DNA of 64,000 bases from Bacteriovorax sp. PP10 (GTDB lineage: Bacteria; Bdellovibrionota; Bacteriovoracia; Bacteriovoracales; Bacteriovoracaceae), in assembly GCF_035013165.1 (NCBI RefSeq), contig NZ_JAYGJQ010000001.1, positions 496,001-560,000 of the forward strand, read 5' to 3'. Shown piece after piece: positions 34,698 through 43,377 of the stretch. The translations under genes and the position numbers were made by a program. The notes beneath the pieces are model-generated. The model was not told the DNA's origin, searched no databases, and saw only the letters and a list, made by a program, of their open reading frames with translations. The first letter of the stretch is position 1; each line of letters begins with the position of its first letter.

Positions 34698-34851
34698 AGT
34701 GGTAGGGTTGTGACCCTTATAATCTCGCAATCCTTTGCAAAATTAAAAGTATAAAGATATTTCCCTCTGCAATTCATTGATGAAAGTAGAGATCCGTGAG
34801 GGAGGTCCGTGATAGCTCTCTCTTATATAAAATCATTATTTAAAATTTTAA

Positions 34852-35289
34852 TTAAAGGCTGCTTAGAGATAAAAACTCAGCTAAGCATGTAATCGTGTGG
34901 CTTCCAGTCCCAGATGATTCGAAAGCCACGTTATCTTTGATGTCGTTCGAGCTTAAGTCTGAATCCTTCATACTGCTCATTCCCCAAATGCAATTTTCCC
35001 AAGATGTCTGTTCAAAATTGCAATCTGTAAATCGTGAGAATTTGAACTTGCAATTAATAAACAGGCAGTTAATAAAGATGCAATTCTCGATTTCAGTCCC
35101 GAAAAAAGTACAGTTATCGAAGATAACGTCTTCGTAAACCATTTCCGAAAGCTTGCTTCCTGAGATCGTTGCATCTTGATAAGTTACTGAAAGAACAGTC
35201 TTATTTTCAAGTGTCTGATATGACGTCTCACCTAATTTTTCTTCAAGCTCTGTGTACAAGTCGTTGATAAAATAAGTAAGTGTTTGCAT
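34852..35289 (-). CDS. Pentapeptide-repeat protein
   Basis: The 145-residue cytoplasmic protein shows a run of five-residue units with F/I/L at the centre and C/N at set positions from about residue 55 to 105 (DNCTFFGTEIENCIFINCLF onward to CNFEQTSW). This forms a short right-handed beta-helix. The family ranges from gyrase-binding DNA mimics to structural proteins; no function can be chosen. The helix has only about ten units. It is divergent from the HTH regulator gene. Confidence 0.85.
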   Translation of the reverse strand: MQTLTYFINDLYTELEEKLGETSYQTLENKTVLSVTYQDATISGSKLSEMVYEDVIFDNCTFFGTEIENCIFINCLFINCKFKFSRFTDCNFEQTSWENCIWGMSSMKDSDLSSNDIKDNVAFESSGTGSHTITCLAEFLSLSSL

Positions 35290-35438
35290 ATTGGACCCTT
35301 TGTTTAAAGACTTCCCCGTGCTCTTTCCTGGTCTCAGAATAGCTTAGTTGACCATTTGCGTCAAGGAATAAAATTGCATCAAGATATTTTTTTGCAATCC
35401 GATAATGCTTTTAGGGATTTACGACAAAGGAAAATTGC

Positions 35439-36050
35439 ATGGCAGAATTCAGAAGATCGAAAGTTGAGATGTTTCTAGGGGTTACACGAAAGTACATGCA
35501 AGTGCGAGGTGCAATGTCGCAAAAAGAGCTGGCAGAACAGACCGACGTAGGGATCTCTACAATGAGCCGTTTCCTCTCGCAGAAGTCGACCGAGTTAAAC
35601 CCTCAGCTCATTGCTAAAATCACTGCAAAACTCAATATACCTCTCCATGAAATGATTGATTTTGTCGAAGAGGACTTTGCTGACCGTTTTATTAGATTGG
35701 TGAAGTTCTATAAAGACGAGTTGAATGAAGATGAAGTGACTCCCGAAGAGATCACCGATTCAGCACCTGATGTGGCCACGCAAAAGAGTGAGAACAAAAC
35801 GACCACTACTGAGAGAAGGCTTACAGCAGAAGAGCGCAGAGAAGAAACCAGAGAGATCATTAAAGAAGAAAAAACTTCTTCTAAAGATCGAGCAGATAAA
35901 AGTATTAGAGAAAAACTTGAAAGCCTTACTCCAAGACAGAGAGCTTTTATGACAGAGTTTTTAAATTTAAAATTAGAAGAGCGAGACTTGATCGTCGATC
36001 TTGGGAACAATATGTTTCAGTACTTCAAAATGAAAGGTATGGATTTATGA
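35439..36050 (+). CDS. HTH transcriptional regulator with charged C-terminal region
   Basis: The first 75 residues contain an XRE-type helix-turn-helix (MSQKELAEQTDVGISTMSRFLS, then a NPQLIAKITAKLNI helix). A long acidic and basic linker (about 100-165, Lys/Glu-rich, coiled coil) leads to a C-terminal helical block ESLTPRQRAFMTEFLNLK. The AAAGGA upstream supports the ATG. It overlaps the next gene by ATGA, so the secreted protein and mutY are co-translated with it. It may sense a state of the cell envelope or DNA damage, but nothing in the sequence says which. Confidence 0.8.
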   Translation: MAEFRRSKVEMFLGVTRKYMQVRGAMSQKELAEQTDVGISTMSRFLSQKSTELNPQLIAKITAKLNIPLHEMIDFVEEDFADRFIRLVKFYKDELNEDEVTPEEITDSAPDVATQKSENKTTTTERRLTAEERREETREIIKEEKTSSKDRADKSIREKLESLTPRQRAFMTEFLNLKLEERDLIVDLGNNMFQYFKMKGMDL

Positions 36051-36847
36051 TTAAACTCACGACAGCGTTTTTAACTCTATGTTTGATTCCAACGCTGACG
36101 TGGGCGACTCCGCAAAAAATTGAAATGATTTTTTTATCTCCCGCAAAAGTTTCAATGCTCCTTGAGCAGTTAGATAAAATGGATACAACGAAGATGTCGA
36201 AGTATGTTGCTCAGGCAGATATGGAGCATTGTGTGCCGATGGGAGATGGATGTTTCCATCCGCAGTACGGTTATATGGAAAAGAAACCCGATAAAAAACC
36301 AGATGCAAAAGAAATTGCAGAACGCAATGAAGAAAAAGCAGTAGAGCTTAAGAACTTTAATGCGCTTGAAACGAACATGGTTAATTGTGATAAGAACAAT
36401 TACTTTGATATTTTTTGTGGCAAAGAAAAACCAAATGCAGCTCCAGCTGAAATCGAAGTCTGGTTTGATGTTTCATCATCACTGAAGACGGTTGATTACA
36501 ATAAAGACCCGGATCATTGTGCAAGAAGATCGTTTATCGAGAAAGTGCAATTGGCGTGTAAGAGTAAAGTGAATGTTTCCGTTTACAATACTTCTATTAA
36601 ACAAGTCGGGGAGAACTCGAGTGTTTGTATGGCCTATGGGATGAATGATCAGGCGAGAATTTTGCGTTGGATGAAAGATTCGAAAGCTAAACATTTATTG
36701 ATTGTGACAGATATTGATGAAATGTCGGCGGAAATGAGAACTTTCTTGGAAAGCAATGGCGCAAAGATGATAGGCGATGGCGTTAAAGCATTTACTGCGA
36801 ATGATCTGATTGACTATGCGAAGGAATTTACTAAAATGTGCAGATAA
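36047..36847 (+). CDS. Secreted VWA-like protein
   Basis: The 266-residue protein starts with a signal peptide (MIKLTTAFLTLCLIPTLTWA). From about residue 136 it has a strand with the MIDAS-like D141-V-S143-S-S145 pattern (EVWFDVSSS, the DxSxS metal site), a strand KAKHLLIVTDIDEM like the VWA LTD core, and a C-terminal helix. The N-terminal half is a helical, Lys/Glu-rich segment with Cys pairs (CVPMGDGC, CDKNNYFDIFC). A von Willebrand A fold with bound Mg is inferred. It could bind partner proteins in the periplasm. ATGA coupling links it to the HTH gene. Confidence 0.68.
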   Translation: MIKLTTAFLTLCLIPTLTWATPQKIEMIFLSPAKVSMLLEQLDKMDTTKMSKYVAQADMEHCVPMGDGCFHPQYGYMEKKPDKKPDAKEIAERNEEKAVELKNFNALETNMVNCDKNNYFDIFCGKEKPNAAPAEIEVWFDVSSSLKTVDYNKDPDHCARRSFIEKVQLACKSKVNVSVYNTSIKQVGENSSVCMAYGMNDQARILRWMKDSKAKHLLIVTDIDEMSAEMRTFLESNGAKMIGDGVKAFTANDLIDYAKEFTKMCR

Positions 36848-37908
36848 TGGCACATACACTTTTTTCAAATCTCATTACGTGGTCCGAGTCTCAATATTCT
36901 CATCTACCATGGCGAGAGAAGAGAACTCTTTATAAAACTCTAGTTTCAGAAATCATGCTTCAGCAGACAACTGTTGGAACGGTGTTAAATCACTTTGAAA
37001 GATTTCTCGTTGAGTATCCAACTATTTTTGATCTGGCGAAATCTACTGAAGAGCAGGTTTGCATTTCATGGAAAGGCCTGGGGTATTATAGACGAGCAAG
37101 AAGTTTAAGAAATGTTGCTATTCAAGTTGTCGAAGAATTCAAAGGACAAATTCCAACTAACATTGATGACCTGCAAACTCTAAAAGGTATCGGGCCTTAT
37201 ACGGCCAATGCTATTGTCGCAATTGGTGCTGATAAAAAAGCTTTAGCAGTGGATGCGAATTTAGAAAGAGTGTTGGCACGCTTTTATGGTGTGGATGTAG
37301 AGAAAGGTCCGAAACTTCAAAAGAGATTGTGGAGTGACTTTGCTCATAAGAAAATTATGGCCGAGATGGATGGGCTCTCAGCTCGAGCGATTAACGAAGC
37401 CATGATGGATCTGGGAAGAATTATTTGTCAGGCGAGAAAGGCCTCATGTGTTCTTTGTCCGCTTGCTCCTAAGTGTAAAGCAAAAGCGAGTGGTGATCCG
37501 CTTCAGTATCCAGTTGAAGGGGCCAAAAAAGAGTCAGAAGAACTATTCATTAGGACTCTAAGAGTTGTCGTGAAAGAAAAAAAGAAAATTCTGGTTTATC
37601 AAAAAGGTGCAAAGGAATGGCTTTCCGGACAATGGGAATTGCCCACATTCATTCTTGAGACCAATGATGAGAAGTTAAAGCAGTACCCCCATATCAAAAT
37701 TAAACAAAATTATGAGAAACTACCGTATGTAAAAACGGGAATCACTAAATACGATATTCATAACTACATTCTGGAAATGTCTTTGGAAGAATTTGAAAAG
37801 ATGACTAAAAAGATCGAGATTGTGTATGAGTTCAAAACTAATGATGAAAAGCTCAATATGTCGACGGCCACACAGAAAGTTTTCAAAATACTCAATAAAG
37901 CAAAATAA
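36847..37908 (+). CDS. mutY: MutY, adenine DNA glycosylase
   Basis: About 353 residues. It has the glycosylase core LPWRE, LQQTTVGTV, the helix-hairpin-helix LKGIGPYTANAI and catalytic ALAVDANLERVL, and the iron-sulfur loop C-x6-C-x2-C-x5-C (CQARKASCVLCPLAPKC). The C-terminal region is the NUDIX-like 8-oxoG recognition domain, shorter and divergent. The enzyme removes A opposite 8-oxoG. The ATG overlaps the preceding stop (TAATG); a GTG three codons upstream with AAGGAA before it is an alternative start. Linking a DNA repair enzyme with a secreted VWA-like protein is unusual. Confidence 0.93.
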   Translation: MAHTLFSNLITWSESQYSHLPWREKRTLYKTLVSEIMLQQTTVGTVLNHFERFLVEYPTIFDLAKSTEEQVCISWKGLGYYRRARSLRNVAIQVVEEFKGQIPTNIDDLQTLKGIGPYTANAIVAIGADKKALAVDANLERVLARFYGVDVEKGPKLQKRLWSDFAHKKIMAEMDGLSARAINEAMMDLGRIICQARKASCVLCPLAPKCKAKASGDPLQYPVEGAKKESEELFIRTLRVVVKEKKKILVYQKGAKEWLSGQWELPTFILETNDEKLKQYPHIKIKQNYEKLPYVKTGITKYDIHNYILEMSLEEFEKMTKKIEIVYEFKTNDEKLNMSTATQKVFKILNKAK

Positions 37909-37978
37909 CTTTTTACAATACTTCGAACTTACATCAACTGTGGACTTATCTGATTTTGTATTGTGCCGATAAGCAGAT

Positions 37979-39334
37979 ATGACTCAAATTCTAATCATTG
38001 AAAATGATGAAACATTAAGAAAGATCATTAAGTTGAACTTAGCCAAAACTCTTGGTTCAGACGTTGTTGAAATGAGTTCTTCGAAAGAAGCTATCGAGCT
38101 TTTAAAGATCTTGCCGGAAATGGATTTAATTATCTGTCGCGAGATCATTAAAAACGATAGTGCCGGATTTAATCTTGCTCAGTATCTCATCAGCGAAAAA
38201 TTAAAAACTCCATTGTTAGTTGTTGGAAATAACGTTTCAATTTATAAGCACTCATTCCAGGTCGAAGGGAATGCAGATTGGAGAGCTATTGTTGAAAAAG
38301 TGAATCAGATTTTGAAAGTCGGAGGATCGGACGCTTTTGCCAAGCTTCCAGAATATGTCCCTGTCAGTATTTATTACTTCATGAACATTAATACGATTAT
38401 GTCTGGCTGTGATGTGTTCATCAGAGTTAAGAAAAATGACAATGAATTTCAATATGTAAAACGTCTTCATGCCGGGGACCACTTTAGCAGAGAAGATATT
38501 CTTAGGTATTATGAAACAGGACTTCATGAGTTCTTTATCGCTAAAGAAAATTTCACACAGTTTGTAAATTTTGTTACGAAAGATTTAATAAAAAAATTAA
38601 GTGATCAAACGATCTCTGGCAGCAAGAGAATCATTCTTTCTTCTGATGCTTATAGAGTCACTCAAGAACGTATCAATTCCATTGGTGTTGATGAGCATAC
38701 AGTAAAGCTGGTAGAGGAGAGTATTGCTTCAATGACAGCTCTTCTAAAAGAGCAGAATATTCTGGCGACATTTCTAAAAGCACTTAAGGCAAACGAGTGT
38801 TCGTACGCTTATGCTCATTCTTATTTGTGTTGCTTGATTCTTCATCGAATCATTTCTAAGTTTGATTGGCAGTCACCTCAAATTAGAGAGAAGCTGGCCT
38901 ACATTGCTTACTTTCATGATATTTCACTTAACGGATCGGATCTGACAGAAATAAATGCGCTGGAAGATTTTAATAAAACTGAATTAAGAGATGAAGAAAG
39001 AAAAAGAGTTGAAAGTCATGCGCTGGAGTCTGCAAAAGTGGTGAGTAAGTTTGATAACATCCCTCCTGGGGTTGATACGATTATTAAAGAACATCATGGA
39101 TCTAGAACAGGGATAGGGTTTGTCGAGAACTATAGCGCGACTCTGATGCCTTTAAGTATGATGTTTATTGTGACTGAGAGTTTTGTGGATGAACTTCTAA
39201 AAGTAGGAGGGAGCCCGAATTCTGCTGATATGAAAAATATCTTTTCTAAACTTCAATTGCGATTTAATAAATCGACTTATGGGCAGACATTAACCGCACT
39301 TCAAAACATGGTCACGGCGACGAAGAAGACTTAA
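37979..39334 (+). CDS. Degenerate receiver plus HD-GYP-like output protein
   Basis: Residues 1-110 look like a receiver fold (ILIIENDETLRKII, with E8, N9 and D10 where D-D/E is normal). The phosphoacceptor position is R54 in LIICRE, so it cannot be phosphorylated in the usual way. The C-terminal half contains a HD-domain order: AYAHSYLCCLILHRI, a helix YIAYFHDISLNG with the HD pair, SHALESAKVVSKF and IIKEHHGSRTGIGF, which matches the HHG..G.GF end of HD-GYP (cyclic di-GMP phosphodiesterase). The GYP sequence itself is not conserved. Binding or hydrolysis of a cyclic dinucleotide is inference. Confidence 0.78.
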   Translation: MTQILIIENDETLRKIIKLNLAKTLGSDVVEMSSSKEAIELLKILPEMDLIICREIIKNDSAGFNLAQYLISEKLKTPLLVVGNNVSIYKHSFQVEGNADWRAIVEKVNQILKVGGSDAFAKLPEYVPVSIYYFMNINTIMSGCDVFIRVKKNDNEFQYVKRLHAGDHFSREDILRYYETGLHEFFIAKENFTQFVNFVTKDLIKKLSDQTISGSKRIILSSDAYRVTQERINSIGVDEHTVKLVEESIASMTALLKEQNILATFLKALKANECSYAYAHSYLCCLILHRIISKFDWQSPQIREKLAYIAYFHDISLNGSDLTEINALEDFNKTELRDEERKRVESHALESAKVVSKFDNIPPGVDTIIKEHHGSRTGIGFVENYSATLMPLSMMFIVTESFVDELLKVGGSPNSADMKNIFSKLQLRFNKSTYGQTLTALQNMVTATKKT

Positions 39335-39343
39335 AGGAAAAAA

Positions 39344-39670
39344 CCGAGAAGAGGTTTAAGCCGGATCCTGTATTAAATCATCATTCATCTAGGCCATTAG
39401 TTACCCAATGGCTCGAGCACTCTACCCGCTTAGCATCGGAAGTGGTCCTTCCTAGTCGACCGTGTTACCGGGAAACGCCTAAGCCTATTTGAGCTTGCAC
39501 CACGTAGAGTTTACCTGGTTTCACTACAGCATTACCTGTACATACTTTCTGTTGCACTTGTCCTCACCTCGCGATGGGCGGACGTTATCCGCTACGTTAC
39601 CATGTGGTGTCCGGACTTTCCTCCCGTCTCGATATTGCTATCAAGGCCAGCGATGATCTCCTCTTCTCGG
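39344..39670 (-). ncRNA. rnpB: RNase P RNA (bacterial type A)
   Basis: The minus-strand sequence carries the conserved parts of RNase P RNA: GAGGAAAGTCCGGACACC near the 5' end, and ACAGGATCCGGCTTA near the 3' end. The two ends pair in helix P1 (CCGAGAAGAGG and CCTCTTCTCGG). The length of about 327 nt is normal. It cleaves the 5' leader of tRNA precursors with protein RnpA. A run of six T residues follows on the minus strand as terminator, and a near-consensus promoter precedes it. The 3' end lies only about ten bases from the end of the converging receiver-HD gene. Confidence 0.96.
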
Positions 39671-39677
39671 AATAGCG

Positions 39678-39706
39678 GTTATCTATTTTTATGGAAGTTT
39701 CGTCAA
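39678..39706 (-). promoter_or_regulatory. Promoter of rnpB
   Basis: On the minus strand TTGACG, 17 bp and GATAAC lie 7 bases before the first base of the P1 helix, so the start point fits. Confidence 0.65.
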
Positions 39707-39719
39707 GAGATGTGAAATT

Positions 39720-40505
39720 TTAATCTGCCAGAAATGGGAAATTAACTTTATTCGGGTAGAAACCCTGAAGGTTTTTGAAGACATTTTTAGCGTAATTCAC
39801 TTTAGCTTCGCCCTCTTCACCATTATAGATTTGAAGTGCTCTGAAATAGATTTCGCTCGTAGGAAGATTAACTTCTTCACCATCGGCGCGATTATTTTTA
39901 GTGTCTACGAAGGCCACATATGTTTTTAAAAGAATGGCCCCGTAAGTAATGGCCGTAGGAATGTCTCTTTTAATTTCTTCTTTAAGTTGTCTGTAAAATT
40001 CAGGATCTGTTTCCGGCAATTCAACTCGAACCCATAAATCTACCCAGCTAGGATCGATGCAGCTTCTGATTTTTGAATTGAAATAAAGTATAGCGTTTTC
40101 AGTCGCAGCTTCGCGCCCGCGGAAACCAAGTTGATCGTTAACTTCTTTGAGTCCACTTGACGTGAATTGAGTTAATCCCGCAGCGTTTGTCTGGCTGACA
40201 GCATCTTTGTTGAATGAAGATTCTTTTTGAATCAGACCTGTAAGAATCCATGGATCAATTTTAAAACAATCTGAGACTTTTAAAATATGGTGAGCGATTT
40301 CTAAGGCCTGGGCCTTTGGAATTTTGTAATTGATTTTTACAATGTGAGAGGCCAGAGAGTGTTTTTCTGGAGTGAGTTTCATTAAAGTGAAATCTTTAAT
40401 AACCGTTTCACCAGGAAGGCGATAACCCTTATCAATACTCTCTTCAGCAAAAGCTGAAAGAGTGACTAGGGAAAACATAAATAGGGCTACTTTGGCGTAA
40501 ATCAT
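39720..40505 (-). CDS. Lytic transglycosylase (SLT-like)
   Basis: The 261-residue protein has a signal peptide (MIYAKVALFMFSLVTLSAFA) and the lysozyme-like core IDPWILTGLIQKESSFNKDAVSQ, where E in KESSF is the catalytic acid, then NAAGLTQFT and a final helix with ALQIYNGEE. These enzymes cleave peptidoglycan between MurNAc and GlcNAc, leaving an anhydro end. It acts in the periplasm. It lies just upstream of rnpB on the same strand. No catalytic residue is missing. Confidence 0.85.
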   Translation of the reverse strand: MIYAKVALFMFSLVTLSAFAEESIDKGYRLPGETVIKDFTLMKLTPEKHSLASHIVKINYKIPKAQALEIAHHILKVSDCFKIDPWILTGLIQKESSFNKDAVSQTNAAGLTQFTSSGLKEVNDQLGFRGREAATENAILYFNSKIRSCIDPSWVDLWVRVELPETDPEFYRQLKEEIKRDIPTAITYGAILLKTYVAFVDTKNNRADGEEVNLPTSEIYFRALQIYNGEEGEAKVNYAKNVFKNLQGFYPNKVNFPFLAD

Positions 40506-40559
40506 TCAGGCTATCTACAGAAAAACGCAGCCTAGTACTAGAGGGTGTATAATTTATAC

Positions 40560-41276
40560 TTAATAAATACGGGCCGTATCGGGGATAAGCAGGCGAGAGC
40601 ACGATGGGCAGGTCTCCAGACTTCTTCCTTCGTCCAGAGAATGGGCCAGAACGGAATCCACCTGCATGTGGCAGGCCGTGCATTTGCGGTCGATTAAAAA
40701 GCTTACAGCGGCCTTAGGAGCGAAGCGCTTTTCCAGGTCGAGATAAAGAGTTTTTAAACTGGGATGACATAAGTCAGTCAGAGAATCGATACGCTTTTTA
40801 CGGTTTTCGATGATGACTTCTTCTTTGGCGATATTTTCTTTTACTTCTTTTTTTATTTCTTCAAGCGTGTTCACTGAGCCTTTCATGAACTCATTATTTT
40901 CTTGAATGAGAGCAAGAAACTCTTCGCTTTTTTCTAAGTTTTCGAAGTATAGCATTTCTAATCTTTCAATTTCATCTTTAACAATTTTTATTTGATTCTC
41001 GAAGGCAATTTGCTCTTTTTCGGTAACTGCAAGAGACAATTGTGAAGTTAATTTCGAAAGACGCAGCTGCAAATCTTCAATTTGATTTTGTGACTCGGTA
41101 AGCTTTAAACTTTTTTCTTCTAAGGTTAAATTTTCATTCAGCACCAGGGTCTTTTTACGACGCTCTTCTAAGTCGGATATTCTCTTGTTTTCACTGGAGA
41201 TTCGCAGGGAATTTTGCTGATTTTCCTTCTTAAGGGCTTCAATTTCGATTAAATGCCTAAAGCTGTCGAGGAACAT
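40560..41276 (-). CDS. Coiled-coil protein with C-terminal zinc ribbon
   Basis: The 238 residues form a long coiled coil (about 1-160, heptads rich in Glu, Lys, Leu) and end in a C4 zinc ribbon: CTACH with a preceding RK, and CPSCSRLL. This matches the CdsZ/zf-RING_7 family of putative nucleic-acid-binding or regulatory proteins. The function is unclear even in the family. Genes of this kind often stand next to rnpB; here a transglycosylase gene lies between. It starts back to back with aroC. Confidence 0.78.
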   Translation of the reverse strand: MFLDSFRHLIEIEALKKENQQNSLRISSENKRISDLEERRKKTLVLNENLTLEEKSLKLTESQNQIEDLQLRLSKLTSQLSLAVTEKEQIAFENQIKIVKDEIERLEMLYFENLEKSEEFLALIQENNEFMKGSVNTLEEIKKEVKENIAKEEVIIENRKKRIDSLTDLCHPSLKTLYLDLEKRFAPKAAVSFLIDRKCTACHMQVDSVLAHSLDEGRSLETCPSCSRLLIPDTARIY

Positions 41277-41289
41277 GACCGATCCTTCC

Positions 41290-41319
41290 TTGTTAATGCC
41301 TAGTGCTTTTGAGTATAAT
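41290..41319 (+). promoter_or_regulatory. Promoter of aroC
   Basis: TTGTTA, 18 bp and a consensus TATAAT. The likely start point is 2-4 bases before the ATG at 41329, and no ribosome binding site is present, so the aroC message is predicted to be leaderless. Confidence 0.5.
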
Positions 41320-41328
41320 GGTGATCAT

Positions 41329-42324
41329 ATGCGTGGAAATAGCTTTGGTAAAATGTTTTCTTTAACGAGCTTTGGTGAGTCTCACGGACCTGCCATGGGT
41401 GTTGTTATTGACGGAGTTCCCGGAGGACTAAGTGTCTCTCTTGAAGATCTTCAAAGAGAACTCGACCGACGTGCACCTGGAAAAATTGCTGGAACTACTT
41501 CAAGAAATGAAGATGATAAAGCAGTGATTCTCTCAGGGGTGTTTGAAGGGAAGAGCTTGGGCACACCAATCGCAATTATAGTTCATAATACAAATCAAAA
41601 AAGTTCTGATTATGACAAAATAAAAACTGAATCTCGTCCCGGACATGCCGATAAAACCACGATCCTGAAATACGGGATTCGTGATCATCGTGGAGGCGGA
41701 CGCTCTTCAGGAAGAGAAACACTTTCTCGAGTTGTGGCCGGATACTTCGCAGGATTAATTATCCCGCAGGTAAAAGTTAAAGCTTATGTAAGTTTACTCG
41801 GACCGTTCGAGTATAAAAATATTTTACAAGACTTGGATTCTGATTTATCACCATATTCTTTTCCTGAGGTGAAAAGAAATGATGAGATCAAAACTTACCT
41901 TGAAGATTTAAAAACTCAAGGGGAGTCAGTTGGTGGAAGAGTTCGCATTGTTGTGGATAATTCTCCAGTGGGATTAGGTGAGCCGGCCTTTGATAAATTG
42001 AAAGCTGATTTTGCAAAAGCTCTTCTTTCAATTGGTGCAGTGGTTTCTTTTTCATATGGGCTAGGTGAAGACATGGCCACGATGAAGGGAAGTGAGGTTT
42101 CAAGCACTCCAAACGCTTTTGGCGGAATGGAAGGTGGGATTTCAAACGGTGAGCGCATGGTGATGACTATCACTTTTAAGCCAACATCTACTGTTGGTGA
42201 TAAAGCAAAAGAGGGTCGTCATGATCCGTGTATTATCCCGAGAGCAATTCCTGTCGTGGAAGCGATGGTGAAAGTTGTTTTAGCGGATCATTTTTTAAGA
42301 CAAAACGCATATCAAGTTAAATAA
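41329..42324 (+). CDS. aroC: Chorismate synthase, AroC
   Basis: I place the start at MRGNSFGKMF, which aligns with the family N terminus; an upstream in-frame ATG adds 18 residues with no family character. The 331 residues include the motifs FGESHGPAMG, RPGHADKTT, DHRGGGRSSGRET and GGMEGGISNGE, all FMN and substrate contacts. The enzyme makes chorismate from EPSP and needs reduced FMN. It heads the aroC-aroB-aroA operon. No Shine-Dalgarno sequence precedes the ATG. Confidence 0.95.
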   Translation: MRGNSFGKMFSLTSFGESHGPAMGVVIDGVPGGLSVSLEDLQRELDRRAPGKIAGTTSRNEDDKAVILSGVFEGKSLGTPIAIIVHNTNQKSSDYDKIKTESRPGHADKTTILKYGIRDHRGGGRSSGRETLSRVVAGYFAGLIIPQVKVKAYVSLLGPFEYKNILQDLDSDLSPYSFPEVKRNDEIKTYLEDLKTQGESVGGRVRIVVDNSPVGLGEPAFDKLKADFAKALLSIGAVVSFSYGLGEDMATMKGSEVSSTPNAFGGMEGGISNGERMVMTITFKPTSTVGDKAKEGRHDPCIIPRAIPVVEAMVKVVLADHFLRQNAYQVK

Positions 42325-42351
42325 AAATATAAAGAGAAAAAAAGAGTGGGC

Positions 42352-43377
42352 ATGAAGACAGAAATTAAGCACGTAGAGCTAGAGAACATTATTTCAGAAA
42401 TCAACAAGCTTCAAACTGATACGGTATTAGTGATTGCTGATCACCAGGTATGGAGTCTTTACTCAAAAGATTTACTGTTAGAGCAAATCGAAAACAAGAA
42501 AGTCCTTTTCTGGAAAGCTGCTGATGGTGAGAAAGTAAAAAATATTACTGACTTCCAGAATGCAATGGAGTTTTTCTTAGATAAGGGTATTCATAGAAAT
42601 GCTCATTTAGTTGTTATCGGTGGTGGAGCTACATCTGACTTCGGTGGATTTGTTGCTTCAACAATTCTTCGTGGTATTCCTTGGAGTATCGTTCCGACAA
42701 CTCTGTTATCGATGGTAGACGCTAGTATCGGTGGTAAAGTTGCCATCAACTCTAAGTCTGGAAAAAACCTGATTGGTGCTTTCCACCTTCCAACAAATGT
42801 TTGGATCTGTCCTAAATTTATTGAAACACTTCCTGCTGTTGAAAAAAACAGTGGTATGGGTGAAGTTTTAAAATACAGTTTCCTTGATTATTCAATCTAC
42901 GATCTGGTTATCAGAAAAGCAGAAATGTCTCAGATCATCGATGCCTGTGCAAAGTTCAAAGAGAAACTTGTTACTGAAGACTTAAAAGAAATAGGGATCA
43001 GAAAGATTTTAAATCTTGGTCACTCTTTTGGTCACGCAGTTGAGTTCATCTACAATATCCCTCACGGTGAAGCTGTGATGTGGGGAACGGCCCTTCTGTT
43101 TAAACTTTTTGGTACAGAAAAAAACCTGAACGATATTGCTGCTCTTAAAAAAGCATTAGAAATCCCAGGGGATCACGCACCATGGTTCAATAAGGAATTC
43201 CCAATTGATAAAATCATGATGTACTTATCAAAAGATAAAAAAATCAGTGCGCTAAGCTCACTTGATATGGTTATCATCAAAGACATCGGTAATGCTGAAA
43301 TTGAAACGAAGTCTTTCGATGAAATTCAAGCGACATTGGAAGCAAATAAAGATGAACTTAGAAAATTCACCATTTAA
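42352..43377 (+). CDS. aroB: 3-dehydroquinate synthase, AroB
   Basis: About 341 residues with NAD- and metal-binding motifs GGGATSDFGGF, PTTLLSMVDASIGGKVAIN, GMGEVLKYS and the zinc ligand histidines in NLGHSFGHAVE. It turns DAHP into dehydroquinate, the second shikimate step. I use the ATG; a GTG two codons earlier is an alternative. It lies 27 nt after aroC and its last 26 bases overlap aroA. Confidence 0.95.
   Translation: MKTEIKHVELENIISEINKLQTDTVLVIADHQVWSLYSKDLLLEQIENKKVLFWKAADGEKVKNITDFQNAMEFFLDKGIHRNAHLVVIGGGATSDFGGFVASTILRGIPWSIVPTTLLSMVDASIGGKVAINSKSGKNLIGAFHLPTNVWICPKFIETLPAVEKNSGMGEVLKYSFLDYSIYDLVIRKAEMSQIIDACAKFKEKLVTEDLKEIGIRKILNLGHSFGHAVEFIYNIPHGEAVMWGTALLFKLFGTEKNLNDIAALKKALEIPGDHAPWFNKEFPIDKIMMYLSKDKKISALSSLDMVIIKDIGNAEIETKSFDEIQATLEANKDELRKFTI

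Noticed and set aside
40547-40559. Perfect palindrome GTATAATTTATAC at the end of the zinc-ribbon gene
   Set aside because: It is A/T-rich and contains TATAAT on the plus strand with no -35 box at proper distance; no regulated gene fits.
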